The notes under the pieces: model-generated | The model's database searches: none | The model's input: the letters and a program-made list of their open reading frames with translations, nothing else | What the model was told of the DNA's origin: nothing | NCBI RefSeq assembly: GCF_000238275.3 | Contig: NZ_AHCF03000004.1 | Location: forward strand, 310,001 to 374,000 | Source: Pseudoalteromonas undina | GTDB lineage: Bacteria; Pseudomonadota; Gammaproteobacteria; Enterobacterales; Alteromonadaceae | Length of the DNA: 64,000 bases | Direction: 5' to 3' | Position numbers and translations under genes: made by a program | Shown: positions 46,762 through 54,676 of the stretch, piece by piece | How positions within the stretch are numbered: position 1 is the stretch's first letter | Layout: the number at the start of each line of letters is the position of its first letter

Positions 46762-47379
46762 ATGATTGATGTAGCTGCACTTGCGGTATTTGTTCCTACG
46801 TTCTTTTTTGTGTCTATTACTCCGGGTATGTGCATGACACTGGCCATGACTTTAGGCATGAGTATAGGCGTGCGCCGAACTTTATGGATGATGATTGGTG
46901 AGCTATTAGGTGTCGCCAGTGTTGCGGTAGCCGCGGTGCTAGGTGTAGCCAGTGTTATGCTTAATTACCCTAGTGCATTTGATATTTTAAAATGGCTAGG
47001 TGGCGCTTATTTAATCTACATCGGCATTAATATGTGGCGTGCGAAAGGAAAAATGTCGGTTGATACACATAACGCAACAGCGGTGAGCCGATATTCATTA
47101 TTTTCACAGGGGTTTGTAACCGCCATTGCCAATCCAAAGGGATGGGCGTTTATGATTTCCTTATTACCTCCTTTTATTAACGTACAATACAGTGTTGCGC
47201 CCCAGTTAGCGGTGCTGGTGGCCATTATTTTGCTCTCAGAGTTTATCTGTATGATGATTTATGCAACAGGTGGTAAAAGCCTGCGGTTATTTTTAACCAA
47301 AGGCAATAACATTAAGTGGATGAATCGTATTGCGGGGAGTTTAATGGTGCTAGTAGGAGTTTGGCTTGCAATTAGTTAA
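46762..47379 (+). CDS. LysE/RhtB-family amino-acid exporter
   Basis: Seen: 205 residues with six membrane segments. The family signature is VSITPGMCMTLAMTLGMSIGVRRT near the N-terminus, then GGAYLIYIGINMWR and FVTAIANPKGWAFMISLLPPFI. Known: LysE/RhtB proteins export lysine, threonine, homoserine or related compounds. Context: convergent with a LysR-type regulator gene that may not control it. The substrate is not evident from sequence. Confidence 0.8.
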   Translation: MIDVAALAVFVPTFFFVSITPGMCMTLAMTLGMSIGVRRTLWMMIGELLGVASVAVAAVLGVASVMLNYPSAFDILKWLGGAYLIYIGINMWRAKGKMSVDTHNATAVSRYSLFSQGFVTAIANPKGWAFMISLLPPFINVQYSVAPQLAVLVAIILLSEFICMMIYATGGKSLRLFLTKGNNIKWMNRIAGSLMVLVGVWLAIS

Positions 47380-47412
47380 CTATAAACAAGCCTTAACCTG
47401 AACTTAGCTTAT

Positions 47413-48297
47413 TTAAATAGCTGAAAATGATGCGTTAAGTGCTTTAATTGCAGCTTTTGTTTTTGCTGCTAACGTGTCGCGTGCAAGCGTTAGAGCAAAT
47501 ACATCGTAATGGGGAAGCTGCCAATCAGTGCATATTTCTAAAAGTTCTCCTGTAGCTAAGAAATGGCGTACTTCAGGCTCTGGCAAAATAGCATAGCCTA
47601 ACTCATCGAGAACAAATTGAATCACAGTTTGCATATTATTAATGGCAATACGTGCTTTTGGTAGTGTTGTGCTTTCACCGCGGGTAAGGTGCGTAAGCGC
47701 CGGATCAACAGCTATATGTGCAATGCGGTTATGCGCTTTTAGGTCATCCAGTGTGATTTTTGGTTGCTGTGCTAGTGCATGATTTTTATGAACACACAGT
47801 ATTAATGGCCAACTAGCGAGTTGGCGTGCAATTAAGTTTGAGTCTTCGAGAGGACCAATCGCCAACACCAAATCAATACCTGTTCTGATCATATCAATCG
47901 GCTCGTCAGAAAGCGTTAAGTGCACATCTATATCACTAAATTGGCTAATTAAATGCTTTACAGGCTCGCTTAATAACCCACCACCAAAACCAACAGGGGC
48001 GGCTAGTTTTAATTGCCCACTCGGACAATTTTGTAAATGCTGTAATTGTTCTGAAGTAGCTGTTGCAACGGCAAGCATTTGTAAACAACTTTGATAATAC
48101 AGTTCACCCGCCTCGGTAAGCGTTAATTCTCGAGGGCTGCGATTAAATAAACTCAAACCTACATCTAGCTCTATTTGTTTTATTTGCTGGCTAATTGCAG
48201 AGGTTGTCATTAAAAGGTCTGCGGCAGCTTTACTCATACTTCCCGTTTGTACTGTGCGAACAAATATATTCAGGGTTTTAGTTAACTTATCACTCAT
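47413..48297 (-). CDS. LysR-family transcriptional regulator
   Basis: Seen: 294 residues. N-terminal winged helix-turn-helix (FVRTVQTGSMSKAAADLLMTTSAISQQIKQIE) and a substrate-binding domain from about 90, including PVGFGGGLLSEPVKHLI. Known: LysR proteins activate divergent genes with a small-molecule co-inducer. Context: divergent from a TBDR gene (start at 48419) with 121 bases between; a Fur-box-like site lies in that gap. Inferred: possible co-regulation of the receptor by iron and by this regulator. Confidence 0.8.
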   Translation of the reverse strand: MSDKLTKTLNIFVRTVQTGSMSKAAADLLMTTSAISQQIKQIELDVGLSLFNRSPRELTLTEAGELYYQSCLQMLAVATATSEQLQHLQNCPSGQLKLAAPVGFGGGLLSEPVKHLISQFSDIDVHLTLSDEPIDMIRTGIDLVLAIGPLEDSNLIARQLASWPLILCVHKNHALAQQPKITLDDLKAHNRIAHIAVDPALTHLTRGESTTLPKARIAINNMQTVIQFVLDELGYAILPEPEVRHFLATGELLEICTDWQLPHYDVFALTLARDTLAAKTKAAIKALNASFSAI

Positions 48298-48373
48298 ACC
48301 GTTAAGCCTTACTTAAATTAGCTTTAATAAAAATAACGTTGTGAGAAAGGGAACTTCTCACTATTATCGCAAA

Positions 48374-48388
48374 CGCTAATTATTATCA
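48374..48388. promoter_or_regulatory. Fur-box-like site upstream of TBDR
   Basis: CGCTAATTATTATCA matches the 7-1-7 Fur consensus TGATAAT-N-ATTATCA at 12 of 14 positions. It lies 31 bases before the TBDR start, suggesting repression by iron. Confidence 0.6.
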
Positions 48389-48418
48389 TTTACATGCTAA
48401 ATGTCACGGAGAAATATC

Positions 48419-50404
48419 ATGAACACGGTAAGTTGTAAGTTAAGGCCGGTAACTGCATTTATTTTAAGTACTTTTGCAATTGCTAACCCTGCTTTTGCTG
48501 ATGAAAAAAAACAAGATATGGAAGTAATGGTTGTCACTGCTTCTGGTTACGAACAAATGCTCAAAGAGGCACCTGCAAGTATTAGTGTTATCGACAGAGC
48601 GCAGCTAGAAAAACGCTTTTATCGTGACTTAACCGACGCAATGGCTGATATTCCGGGTGTAATAGTGACTGGCGGAGGTGACAGAAAAGATATTAGCTTG
48701 CGTGGTATGGCAAGCCAATACACGCTTATTCTTATTGATGGGCAACGCCAAAGTTCAAGAGAAACACGACCAAATAGTGATGGCCCGGGCGTAGAAGGTG
48801 CTTGGACGCCGCCAATTTCAGCGATTGAACGTATTGAAGTAATACGTGGCCCTATGTCGTCGTTGTATGGCTCTGATGCTATTGGTGGTGTGATCAATAT
48901 TATTACCCGTAAAGCGCCAGAGCAGTGGTATGGAGAACTGCGTTTAGACAGCACCATTCAAGAGCAAAGCCAGTCAGGTGATATAAACCAAGCCAGCTTT
49001 TTCACTTCTGGTGGCATTATTCCAGATCTATTGGGCGTGCAATTATACGGTCAATTTTCAAAGCGAAATGAAGATGATTTTACTGCAGGATTTCGAGGCA
49101 AAGAACAAAGTAATGTAAAAGCTAAGTTCATATTAACACCTAATGATAGTCACGAATTAATGTTTGAACTTGGCTCGGCAAAACAAACATTAGATGAAAC
49201 CCTCGGCAAAACAGTTGCCGAGCTTGCTCCAGGAGAAAGTTGTGGTCGACGTGGCTGCCCTGAATCAGCAACTACTGAGTATGAGCAACAAACATACTCT
49301 ATGTCACACAATGGTTTTTATGACTTTGGATCGTCGCGTAGTTACATTAAATACGATAAGTTTGATAATAACTCACGTGAAATGTTTGTCGAAAATACCG
49401 ACATTCAAACAACTTGGAGTTTACCGCTATTTAGTGATCATAACTCTACGTTTGGTGCGACCTATTTAAAAGAGTCATTGGATGATTATACAAGTAATAA
49501 AATTAGCGACTTAACCCATGTAGAAAACGAGCAATGGTCAGTTTTTGGTGAAAACGAGTGGGCAGCAACGAATGACTTTAAGCTTACCGCAGGCCTACGT
49601 TACGATCATGATGGCAATTTTGCCGGTCATTGGAGTCCACGTTTATACGGTGTTTATAGCGCATCTAAAGCGATCACCATCAAAGGCGGCATATCAACGG
49701 GTTTCCGTGCGCCAAATATTCGCCAATCTACTGCGCAGTGGGGGCAAGTGAGTCGTGGCGGTAATATTTATGGTAACCCTGACTTAAAGCCTGAGCAATC
49801 AGTGAACTATGAAATGGGTGTTTACTATGACTCTGGACGCGATTTAAGTATATCGACAACCGTTTTTTATAATGAATTTGATGACAAAATAACTCGTATA
49901 GCATGCCCATTAACGCAGTGCACAGATGGCCCAAATCAGTTTGGCTCCATGCCAACTACCTACATTAATGTGGATGAAGCCATAACCCAAGGTGTTGAGC
50001 TATCAGTAGATTACGATATTTCAACTGAAATTGATGTGAGTGCCAGTTATACCTACACCGACTCAGAGCAAAAAACCGGTGAATATAAGGGGAGCCCACT
50101 TAATCAGCTACCAAAACATAGTTTACAAACGTCTTTAAATTGGCGTCCAACAGATAAGTTAGGCGGATGGTTACGTGTGCAATATCGTGGAGAAGAAAGC
50201 CAGCCAACGACAGGGCCTTCACAAAGCAGTTTAATTGCTCCTGATTATACCATTGCCAATTTAGGTGCTAATTATCAACTAAGTGACAGCGTTAAACTCG
50301 GTGCTGGAATTTACAACTTGCTTGATAAAGAGATCACAGAGCAAGAGTATGGTTATGTTGAAGATGGTCGCCGTTATTGGGCGTCTTTAGTGTGGCAGTT
50401 CTAA
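48419..50404 (+). CDS. TonB-dependent receptor, iron-siderophore type (CirA/FepA-like)
   Basis: Seen: 661 residues from the ATG at 48419 with GGAGAAA upstream. Signal peptide (PVTAFILSTFAIANPAFAD), plug with VVTASGYEQMLKEAPASISVI, DIPGVIVTGGGDRKDISLRGM and VIRGPMSSLYGSDAIGGVINIITRK, a barrel ending in RRYWASLVWQF, and two cysteines each in SCGRRGCP and ACPLTQC. Known: this plug pattern and length match catecholate-siderophore or colicin receptors. Context: Fur-box-like site upstream, divergent LysR gene. Inferred substrate: an iron chelate. Confidence 0.85.
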   Translation: MNTVSCKLRPVTAFILSTFAIANPAFADEKKQDMEVMVVTASGYEQMLKEAPASISVIDRAQLEKRFYRDLTDAMADIPGVIVTGGGDRKDISLRGMASQYTLILIDGQRQSSRETRPNSDGPGVEGAWTPPISAIERIEVIRGPMSSLYGSDAIGGVINIITRKAPEQWYGELRLDSTIQEQSQSGDINQASFFTSGGIIPDLLGVQLYGQFSKRNEDDFTAGFRGKEQSNVKAKFILTPNDSHELMFELGSAKQTLDETLGKTVAELAPGESCGRRGCPESATTEYEQQTYSMSHNGFYDFGSSRSYIKYDKFDNNSREMFVENTDIQTTWSLPLFSDHNSTFGATYLKESLDDYTSNKISDLTHVENEQWSVFGENEWAATNDFKLTAGLRYDHDGNFAGHWSPRLYGVYSASKAITIKGGISTGFRAPNIRQSTAQWGQVSRGGNIYGNPDLKPEQSVNYEMGVYYDSGRDLSISTTVFYNEFDDKITRIACPLTQCTDGPNQFGSMPTTYINVDEAITQGVELSVDYDISTEIDVSASYTYTDSEQKTGEYKGSPLNQLPKHSLQTSLNWRPTDKLGGWLRVQYRGEESQPTTGPSQSSLIAPDYTIANLGANYQLSDSVKLGAGIYNLLDKEITEQEYGYVEDGRRYWASLVWQF

Positions 50405-50426
50405 ACACTTTTTAATAATACAAAGT

Positions 50427-50457
50427 AAACGAGTACGCTAAACCGTACTCGTTTTTT
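50427..50457 (+). terminator. Terminator after the iron TBDR
   Basis: AAACGAGTACG-CTAAAC-CGTACTCGTTTTTT is an 11-base stem with T run, 23 bases after the stop. Confidence 0.85.
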
Positions 50458-50672
50458 GGTTTTATCTAGGCTCTTGTTCAATAATGTTTAAAAAGCACAA
50501 AAGGCGGTTGGCTTTTTCTGTGTAGTCGCTTATTCTAGCTGCGTATTTAGTCATTAAATGTAACTTTAAAGTTTACTAATAATTTATAATTTTCTTTAAT
50601 CCCCAAAGGTATGCCTCGTTTGAACCACATAGCAAAACAAAAAGCCAACCCTGTATTTTTAGTAGGTGTCGT

Positions 50673-51527
50673 TTGAAAATACCTAAACGCTTACAGCCAT
50701 TAGTTGATGATGGTTTTATTGATGAAGTGATCAGCCGTTTAATGAGTGGTAAAGAGGCCGATGTATTTGTCGTCGCCTGTGGCGATGACATTCGCTGCGC
50801 TAAAGTATACAAAGATGCCAGTAAGCGCAGTTTTAAAAAAGCTGCACAGTACCAAGAAGGGCGAAAAGTGCGAGGCGGGCGCCAAGCCCGTGCTATGGGT
50901 AAACGTTCAAGCTATGGCCGCCAATTAGAAGAAGAAATTTGGCAAAATGCTGAGGTTGACGCGCTGTCGCGTTTATCTTCAGCAGGTGTTCGGGTACCGC
51001 AAACTTACGGCTGCATTGACGGTGTATTGCTAATGGAACTTGTAAGCGATGATGAAGGCGATGTTGCACCACAACTTGGCGCGGTTGATTTAACCGAGCA
51101 ACAAGCCATTGAGCAACATACATTAATGATGCATTACATCAAATTAATGCTGTGCGCTGGGATTATTCACGGTGATTTATCGGAGTTTAACGTGCTTGTT
51201 GATAGCAACGGCCCAGTAATTATTGATTTACCCCAAGCGGTTAACGCCTCTGCTAATAATAGCGCAGAAGCCATGTTTGCCCGTGATGTAAATAACATGC
51301 GCCGCTATTATGGCCAATTTGCACCGGCGCTATTACACACGCAATACGCCAAAGAAATGTGGGCATTGTTTGCAGATGCTAACTTAACCCCGCACTCAAA
51401 ACTCAGTGGCGAATTTGAAGACGACAGCGAAGCTGCAGATGTAGACTCAGTACTTGACGAAATTCAAGCCGCCTTTGATGAAGAGCAAGAACGTAAAGAA
51501 CGCATTCGCGACGCTGATGAGCAATAA
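50673..51527 (+). CDS. RIO-like serine kinase (PA4780 type)
   Basis: Seen: 284 residues. Residues 1-35 (IPKRLQPLVDDGFIDEVISRLMSGKEADVFVV) hold the P-loop-like stretch, K44 in RCAKVYKD is the ATP lysine, HGDLSEFN (166-173, D168) is the catalytic loop, and IIDLPQA with D185 is the metal-binding loop. A C-terminal acidic tail ends EEQERKERIRDADEQ. Known: RIO-type kinases of this bacterial branch have no well-known substrate. Start: TTG at 50673 with a weak AGGTG before it. Upstream, 50506-50517 and 50639-50650 form a 12-base inverted repeat (GGTTGGCTTTTT) 121 bases apart. Confidence 0.8.
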   Translation: MKIPKRLQPLVDDGFIDEVISRLMSGKEADVFVVACGDDIRCAKVYKDASKRSFKKAAQYQEGRKVRGGRQARAMGKRSSYGRQLEEEIWQNAEVDALSRLSSAGVRVPQTYGCIDGVLLMELVSDDEGDVAPQLGAVDLTEQQAIEQHTLMMHYIKLMLCAGIIHGDLSEFNVLVDSNGPVIIDLPQAVNASANNSAEAMFARDVNNMRRYYGQFAPALLHTQYAKEMWALFADANLTPHSKLSGEFEDDSEAADVDSVLDEIQAAFDEEQERKERIRDADEQ

Positions 51528-51991
51528 TCCTTAATTTACGTGCTGAGTTTTGACTATTAGATCAAAACCTAAAAGGCAAGTAAGGGCGATAAGCGGACAG
51601 TCGAAAGCGGTCACGCATTACATCAACTTTGATTTATCCATAGCCTCACTGTTAATTGGTATCTTGCCATTTACAGGTATGATGAATAATTTAACTGTGG
51701 CGACAAATAAATAACGCGAACGAGTTAGCAGCTTTGCTTGCTGCATCAAATCAATGAGTTAACCTGCTTAATTGCTCAGGCTAATAGCGACTATGCGAGC
51801 GAAAAATATCCTTGCTTAACGATTAAACATTCGGTTTAATGAATAGATAATAAACGCTGAGCAATGCAGGGAAAGCTTAAATTATAATAGGTAAACTTAT
51901 TAAATTAGCTGATTTAGCTAGAGCCTCTAAAAAGCAAATTCCCATAGCATAAACAACACCAACTCTGACACACCGAGCGGGTAGCGCCTCA
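51528..51991. other. Gene-free stretch before the cassette array
   Basis: I found no supported coding frame in these 464 bases. Near 51722 the run GAGTTAGCA contains a GTTRRRY core, but no paired stem was seen. The stretch separates the RIO-kinase gene from the first attC-like site. Confidence 0.4.
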
Positions 51992-52050
51992 GCCCAACAA
52001 GCGATTATGCAACACAAACAGCGTGTCGCATAAATACTTAAATGTTAGGT
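51992..52050 (+). other. attC-like integron recombination site 1
   Basis: The left core GCCCAAC (51992-51998) fits RYYYAAC and the right core GTTAGGT (52044-52050) fits GTTRRRY. Between them TTATGC-A-ACAC pairs with GTGT-C-GCATAA (stem 52005-52033). The size (59 bases) and core order are those of attC sites. The cassette it belonged to would be on its left and is not recognisable. Confidence 0.65.
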
Positions 52051-52080
52051 CTACTATCAAGGACAGGTGTTTAAATTAAC

Positions 52081-52584
52081 ATGAAACCAGAAATCCCAAA
52101 TCATCAAGTAAAAGACTCTGCTGATCAGTACATGGAAGCGTGGAAAATTTTGAATAAGTTACCACCTGGTTCTGGGGTCTTATTACCTCTACTAAATACC
52201 GGAGTAGTTGCAATTGAACTCTATTTGAAATGTATGTCTTCTCTAGATGTGTATACACCTCTAGGTGCAGAAGAGGGGATTAGTGTTATAACAGCAAAAC
52301 CCCAACAATCAGGACACAAATTAAAGAGTATTTTTAATAAAGTTCCAGAAGAATATCGACGTGTTATAAAAGAACTTTATGCTACTAGCCATAAACAAAC
52401 TCCTTATAACCTTGAGCAAGAAACACGCGACTTTGATAATGATATTTCAAACCTAGAAGGAGCTTTTATGCAATCACGATATCCATACGAAAAAGGATTT
52501 GATATCACGAAATTTGATATTGAAATACTTGATGGTTTATGCATTTTTCTTAGTAGCTTCGTATCGGGTTTACAAAATAAATAA
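52081..52584 (+). CDS. HEPN-like protein in an integron-style cassette
   Basis: Seen: 167 residues, no signal peptide. The helical segment SADQYMEAWKIL and VLLPLLNTGVVAIELYLKCMSS, then GHKLKSIFNKVPEEYRRVIKELY, resemble HEPN/AbiV-type proteins, where an AIELxLK helix pairs with a HKLxxL helix. Known: HEPN proteins are often RNases in toxin-antitoxin or abortive-infection systems; the typical Rx4-6H RNase motif is not clearly present, so catalysis is uncertain. Context: enclosed by attC-like sites at 51992 and 52607. Start at 52081 is favoured by position only; the ribosome site is weak. Confidence 0.55.
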   Translation: MKPEIPNHQVKDSADQYMEAWKILNKLPPGSGVLLPLLNTGVVAIELYLKCMSSLDVYTPLGAEEGISVITAKPQQSGHKLKSIFNKVPEEYRRVIKELYATSHKQTPYNLEQETRDFDNDISNLEGAFMQSRYPYEKGFDITKFDIEILDGLCIFLSSFVSGLQNK

Positions 52585-52606
52585 GTCGCACTATGTAGTT
52601 ATGTAG

Positions 52607-52706
52607 ACCTAACAAGAAAACAAACAAGGACTTAAAACAGTTGGCTTTTGCTCCTTCGTCGCTTATTTTAGCCAACAATTTTAAGCCTGTTATTTAGGCG
52701 TTAGCA
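52607..52706 (+). other. attC-like integron recombination site 2
   Basis: The left core ACCTAAC (52607-52613) is the exact complement of the GTTAGGT that starts this cassette, as expected of a circular cassette. Right core GTTAGCA (52700-52706). Stem: 52628-52646 pairs with 52670-52687 with one extra base (an extrahelical A), leading into AACAAG/CCTGTT. A next gene's GGAG ribosome site starts five bases after the right core. Confidence 0.8.
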
Positions 52707-52719
52707 TTAAGGAGTCAAC

Positions 52720-53073
52720 TTGGATAGTCTATTGAAAATAACATCGCTACTTAATTTTTTAATTTATACCGTTGTGGCGATCTTTATTCTGATATCTCAG
52801 GGTGAATTTTATGAAAACCATTATTGGTTTTTAATTGCTTTTTTGGGTGTTTCTATAGCAGCGTCAAACTTAAAGCCCGTTAATGATGTACTTGTTGGTA
52901 TTCTATTCTCAGGGCTTACAGCTAATCTCTTATTAGTTGCCTCGGTATCAACAGGTATAAAAATCAATAGTGCTACATTTTTGATTTTTTTCGGGTACTT
53001 ATGCGCAGGCTGCTTTTCTGTATGGTTCTTTATCGCACGGAATAAGTATCAGAGTTTTAATGCTAACAAGTGA
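52720..53073 (+). CDS. Small membrane protein in an integron-style cassette
   Basis: Seen: 117 residues with four membrane segments (LIYTVVAIFILIS, FLIAFLGVSIAASNL, VLVGILFSGLTANLLLVASV, FLIFFGYLCAGCFSVWFFIA). TTG start at 52720 with GGAG at 52711. No family was recognised. Context: begins right after attC site 2 and its stop lies within the third attC-like site, the usual cassette layout. Confidence 0.6.
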   Translation: MDSLLKITSLLNFLIYTVVAIFILISQGEFYENHYWFLIAFLGVSIAASNLKPVNDVLVGILFSGLTANLLLVASVSTGIKINSATFLIFFGYLCAGCFSVWFFIARNKYQSFNANK

Positions 53074-53110
53074 CTATGGTGCTCAATGTCCTCTCATAGC
53101 ACACAGGCAT
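53061..53110 (+). other. attC-like site 3, right half degenerate
   Basis: The left core TGCTAAC (53061-53067) complements the GTTAGCA that starts this cassette. GTG-A-CTATG pairs with CATAG-CAC (extrahelical A again). No GTTRRRY core follows, so the right end is lost or degenerate and the boundary given is approximate. Confidence 0.5.
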
Positions 53111-53342
53111 ACTTCGGCAAAGAGCGATGAACGATCATTCAGGTGAGTCGTTTTTAACTTAGTAAGAATAAAAAGAAACCCTCCCATTTTTACATAGCGA
53201 AATAACCTACATTAAGCATAAAATTTATAGCTGGTAATAACTTACACTATTTGTTATTAATATATGTTAATAACATAATGGCATTTTCACGCTGGAATGT
53301 GGAAAGTGTTAACTGATAAAGCGGTTGTATGTACAAGGAGTT

Positions 53343-53801
53343 ATGGTGAAGAAATTCTTCAAATATCTAGGTTTTGGAATTTTAAGTGTTGTTATATTTT
53401 TCATTGGTATTGGAGTTGTTGCATCCATAAATACTGTTGATAAAGAGGCCGTCTTTGAGCCTTTTATTGTAAAGGCAATCCCTAAGTTAACAACGTGGGA
53501 AGTAACTCCTTTTAAAGAGCTAATGTCTGAACAAGGTTACACTAGTGCAACTTCAGAGCAATGGGAGTTGTACGTAAAAAAGGTTGCTAAATTAGGTGTA
53601 TTTCAATCAGTCGGTAAAGCAGAGTTGCAAAATTGGAAAACGTTATCTCCAGTTGGTAGCTCAAGTGTGACATATGCTGTTTATCAGGTACCTGTAACCT
53701 TTGATACAGGATTAGCTCATATTCAATTAGGTTTGCAGTCATCTGACGGTAAAGTTGAAATAAATAGTATAAAGTTTTTATCTGATTTGTTAATGCAATA
53801 G
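53343..53801 (+). CDS. Hypothetical membrane-anchored protein
   Basis: Seen: 152 residues from the ATG at 53343 with AAGGAG upstream. One N-terminal membrane segment (YLGFGILSVVIFFIGIGVVASI) followed by a soluble periplasmic domain with WEVTPFKELMSEQGYTSATSEQWELYVKKVAKLG and SVTYAVYQVPVTFDTGLAHIQLGL. No family was recognised. Upstream, TGTTATTAA and TTAATAACA (53252-53275) form a perfect 9-base inverted repeat. It may be a displaced cassette gene; no attC site was seen beside it. Confidence 0.55.
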   Translation: MVKKFFKYLGFGILSVVIFFIGIGVVASINTVDKEAVFEPFIVKAIPKLTTWEVTPFKELMSEQGYTSATSEQWELYVKKVAKLGVFQSVGKAELQNWKTLSPVGSSSVTYAVYQVPVTFDTGLAHIQLGLQSSDGKVEINSIKFLSDLLMQ

Positions 53802-53925
53802 TACATATAACAAGGCTATAAATTATTGAATGCATAATAGTTGGTCTTGTTTCGTGTTGCTGCACACCTTAGTAAACTTAACCACTAGTTGTTTATTTTA
53901 CTGAGTATATTTTTAGGAGTAGCCT

Positions 53926-54291
53926 TTGAAGTACATAACTATATTTTTAGTTCTTTTACTGGTTGGTTGTAATAGTACTGATAAAACGGCAAATTCAAGT
54001 ATTGTGTATATTAATGCGCAAACAGATTCACCTGCTAAATGGGTTGTGAAGATTGAACCAAAATATCCTGAAGATGCAGCTAAAAATAGCGTAGAGGGCT
54101 ACTTAAAATTCAAAGCAATAGTGAATGAAGTTGGAGCGTTAGAAAGAGTTGAAGTAATTGAATCTGCCCCAAAAGGTGTATTTGAAAAGGAAGGTTTACG
54201 GGCTTTAAAACTATGGCTATTTAAGCCTGCGTTATTAAATGGTAGGCTGGTTAAGGTTGAGTACGCTGGTACTCTTGAGTGGAGGTTATAA
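53926..54291 (+). CDS. Lipoprotein with a TonB C-terminal domain
   Basis: Seen: 121 residues. TTG start at 53926 with AGGAG before it, signal peptide ending LVGC (lipobox Cys), and a TonB-type C-terminal region: IEPKYPEDAAKNSVEGYLKFKAIVNEVGALERVEVIES and GLRALKLWLFKPALLNG. Known: TonB proteins normally have an N-terminal membrane helix and a Pro-rich spacer to span the periplasm; this protein has neither and would be a lipid-anchored stand-alone domain. Its stop overlaps the next start (TAATG). Function unclear; it might bind TBDR TonB boxes or act in an unrelated envelope role. Confidence 0.7.
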   Translation: MKYITIFLVLLLVGCNSTDKTANSSIVYINAQTDSPAKWVVKIEPKYPEDAAKNSVEGYLKFKAIVNEVGALERVEVIESAPKGVFEKEGLRALKLWLFKPALLNGRLVKVEYAGTLEWRL

Positions 54292-54539
54292 TGTCTCTAG
54301 ATATGAGCATATCATGGAGATCTAAGCAACCTAAACAAAAGCGATGTGATAGGTGTGAACTGTATTATTCTGAGTTTTTGGATAAATGTACGCATTGTTC
54401 CGATTTAAACGAAACACAATTACTTATGCTTAAGGCTAAACATCAAGAATCTTTTAAACACAATGCTAAGCTTGGTAAATATTTATTTATAGCTGCTGTT
54501 GTAATTGGTGCATTACTTTTTGTTAGTTTTTTATGGTAG
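54291..54539 (+). CDS. Small zinc-ribbon-like protein with C-terminal membrane segment
   Basis: Seen: 82 residues from the ATG at 54291. CDRCELYY and CTHCSDL give two CxxC pairs 15 residues apart (zinc-ribbon-like), and a C-terminal membrane segment (LFIAAVVIGALLFVSFLW). Overlaps the TonB-domain gene by one base, so translation is coupled. No family was recognised. Confidence 0.55.
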   Translation: MSLDMSISWRSKQPKQKRCDRCELYYSEFLDKCTHCSDLNETQLLMLKAKHQESFKHNAKLGKYLFIAAVVIGALLFVSFLW

Positions 54540-54543
54540 CGTT

Positions 54544-54589
54544 GGGTTTTTCCTTAAGTGGAAGAGGGTAAGTTAACAGAGAAAAACCC
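54544..54589. terminator. Long-loop hairpin between convergent genes
   Basis: GGGTTTTTC (54544-54552) and GAAAAACCC (54581-54589) pair across a 28-base loop after the zinc-ribbon gene. Possible bidirectional terminator for the convergent sulfotransferase gene. Confidence 0.4.
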
Positions 54590-54676
54590 CCAAATACATT
54601 CAGCTTAAAAACTTATATCCATCCGGTAACTCTAAAATTAATCACAATCAACTACCCGTCCACGTAACATTTGTTG

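Noticed and set aside
53809..53851. AACAAG/CTTGTT inverted repeat after the 152-residue hypothetical gene
   Set aside because: Looks attC-like at the outer arms, but inner pairing is poor and no GTTRRRY core follows.
54541..54547. GTTGGGT after the zinc-ribbon gene, matching GTTRRRY
   Set aside because: No left core or stem of an attC precedes it; coding sequence ends directly before. It is part of a hairpin instead.
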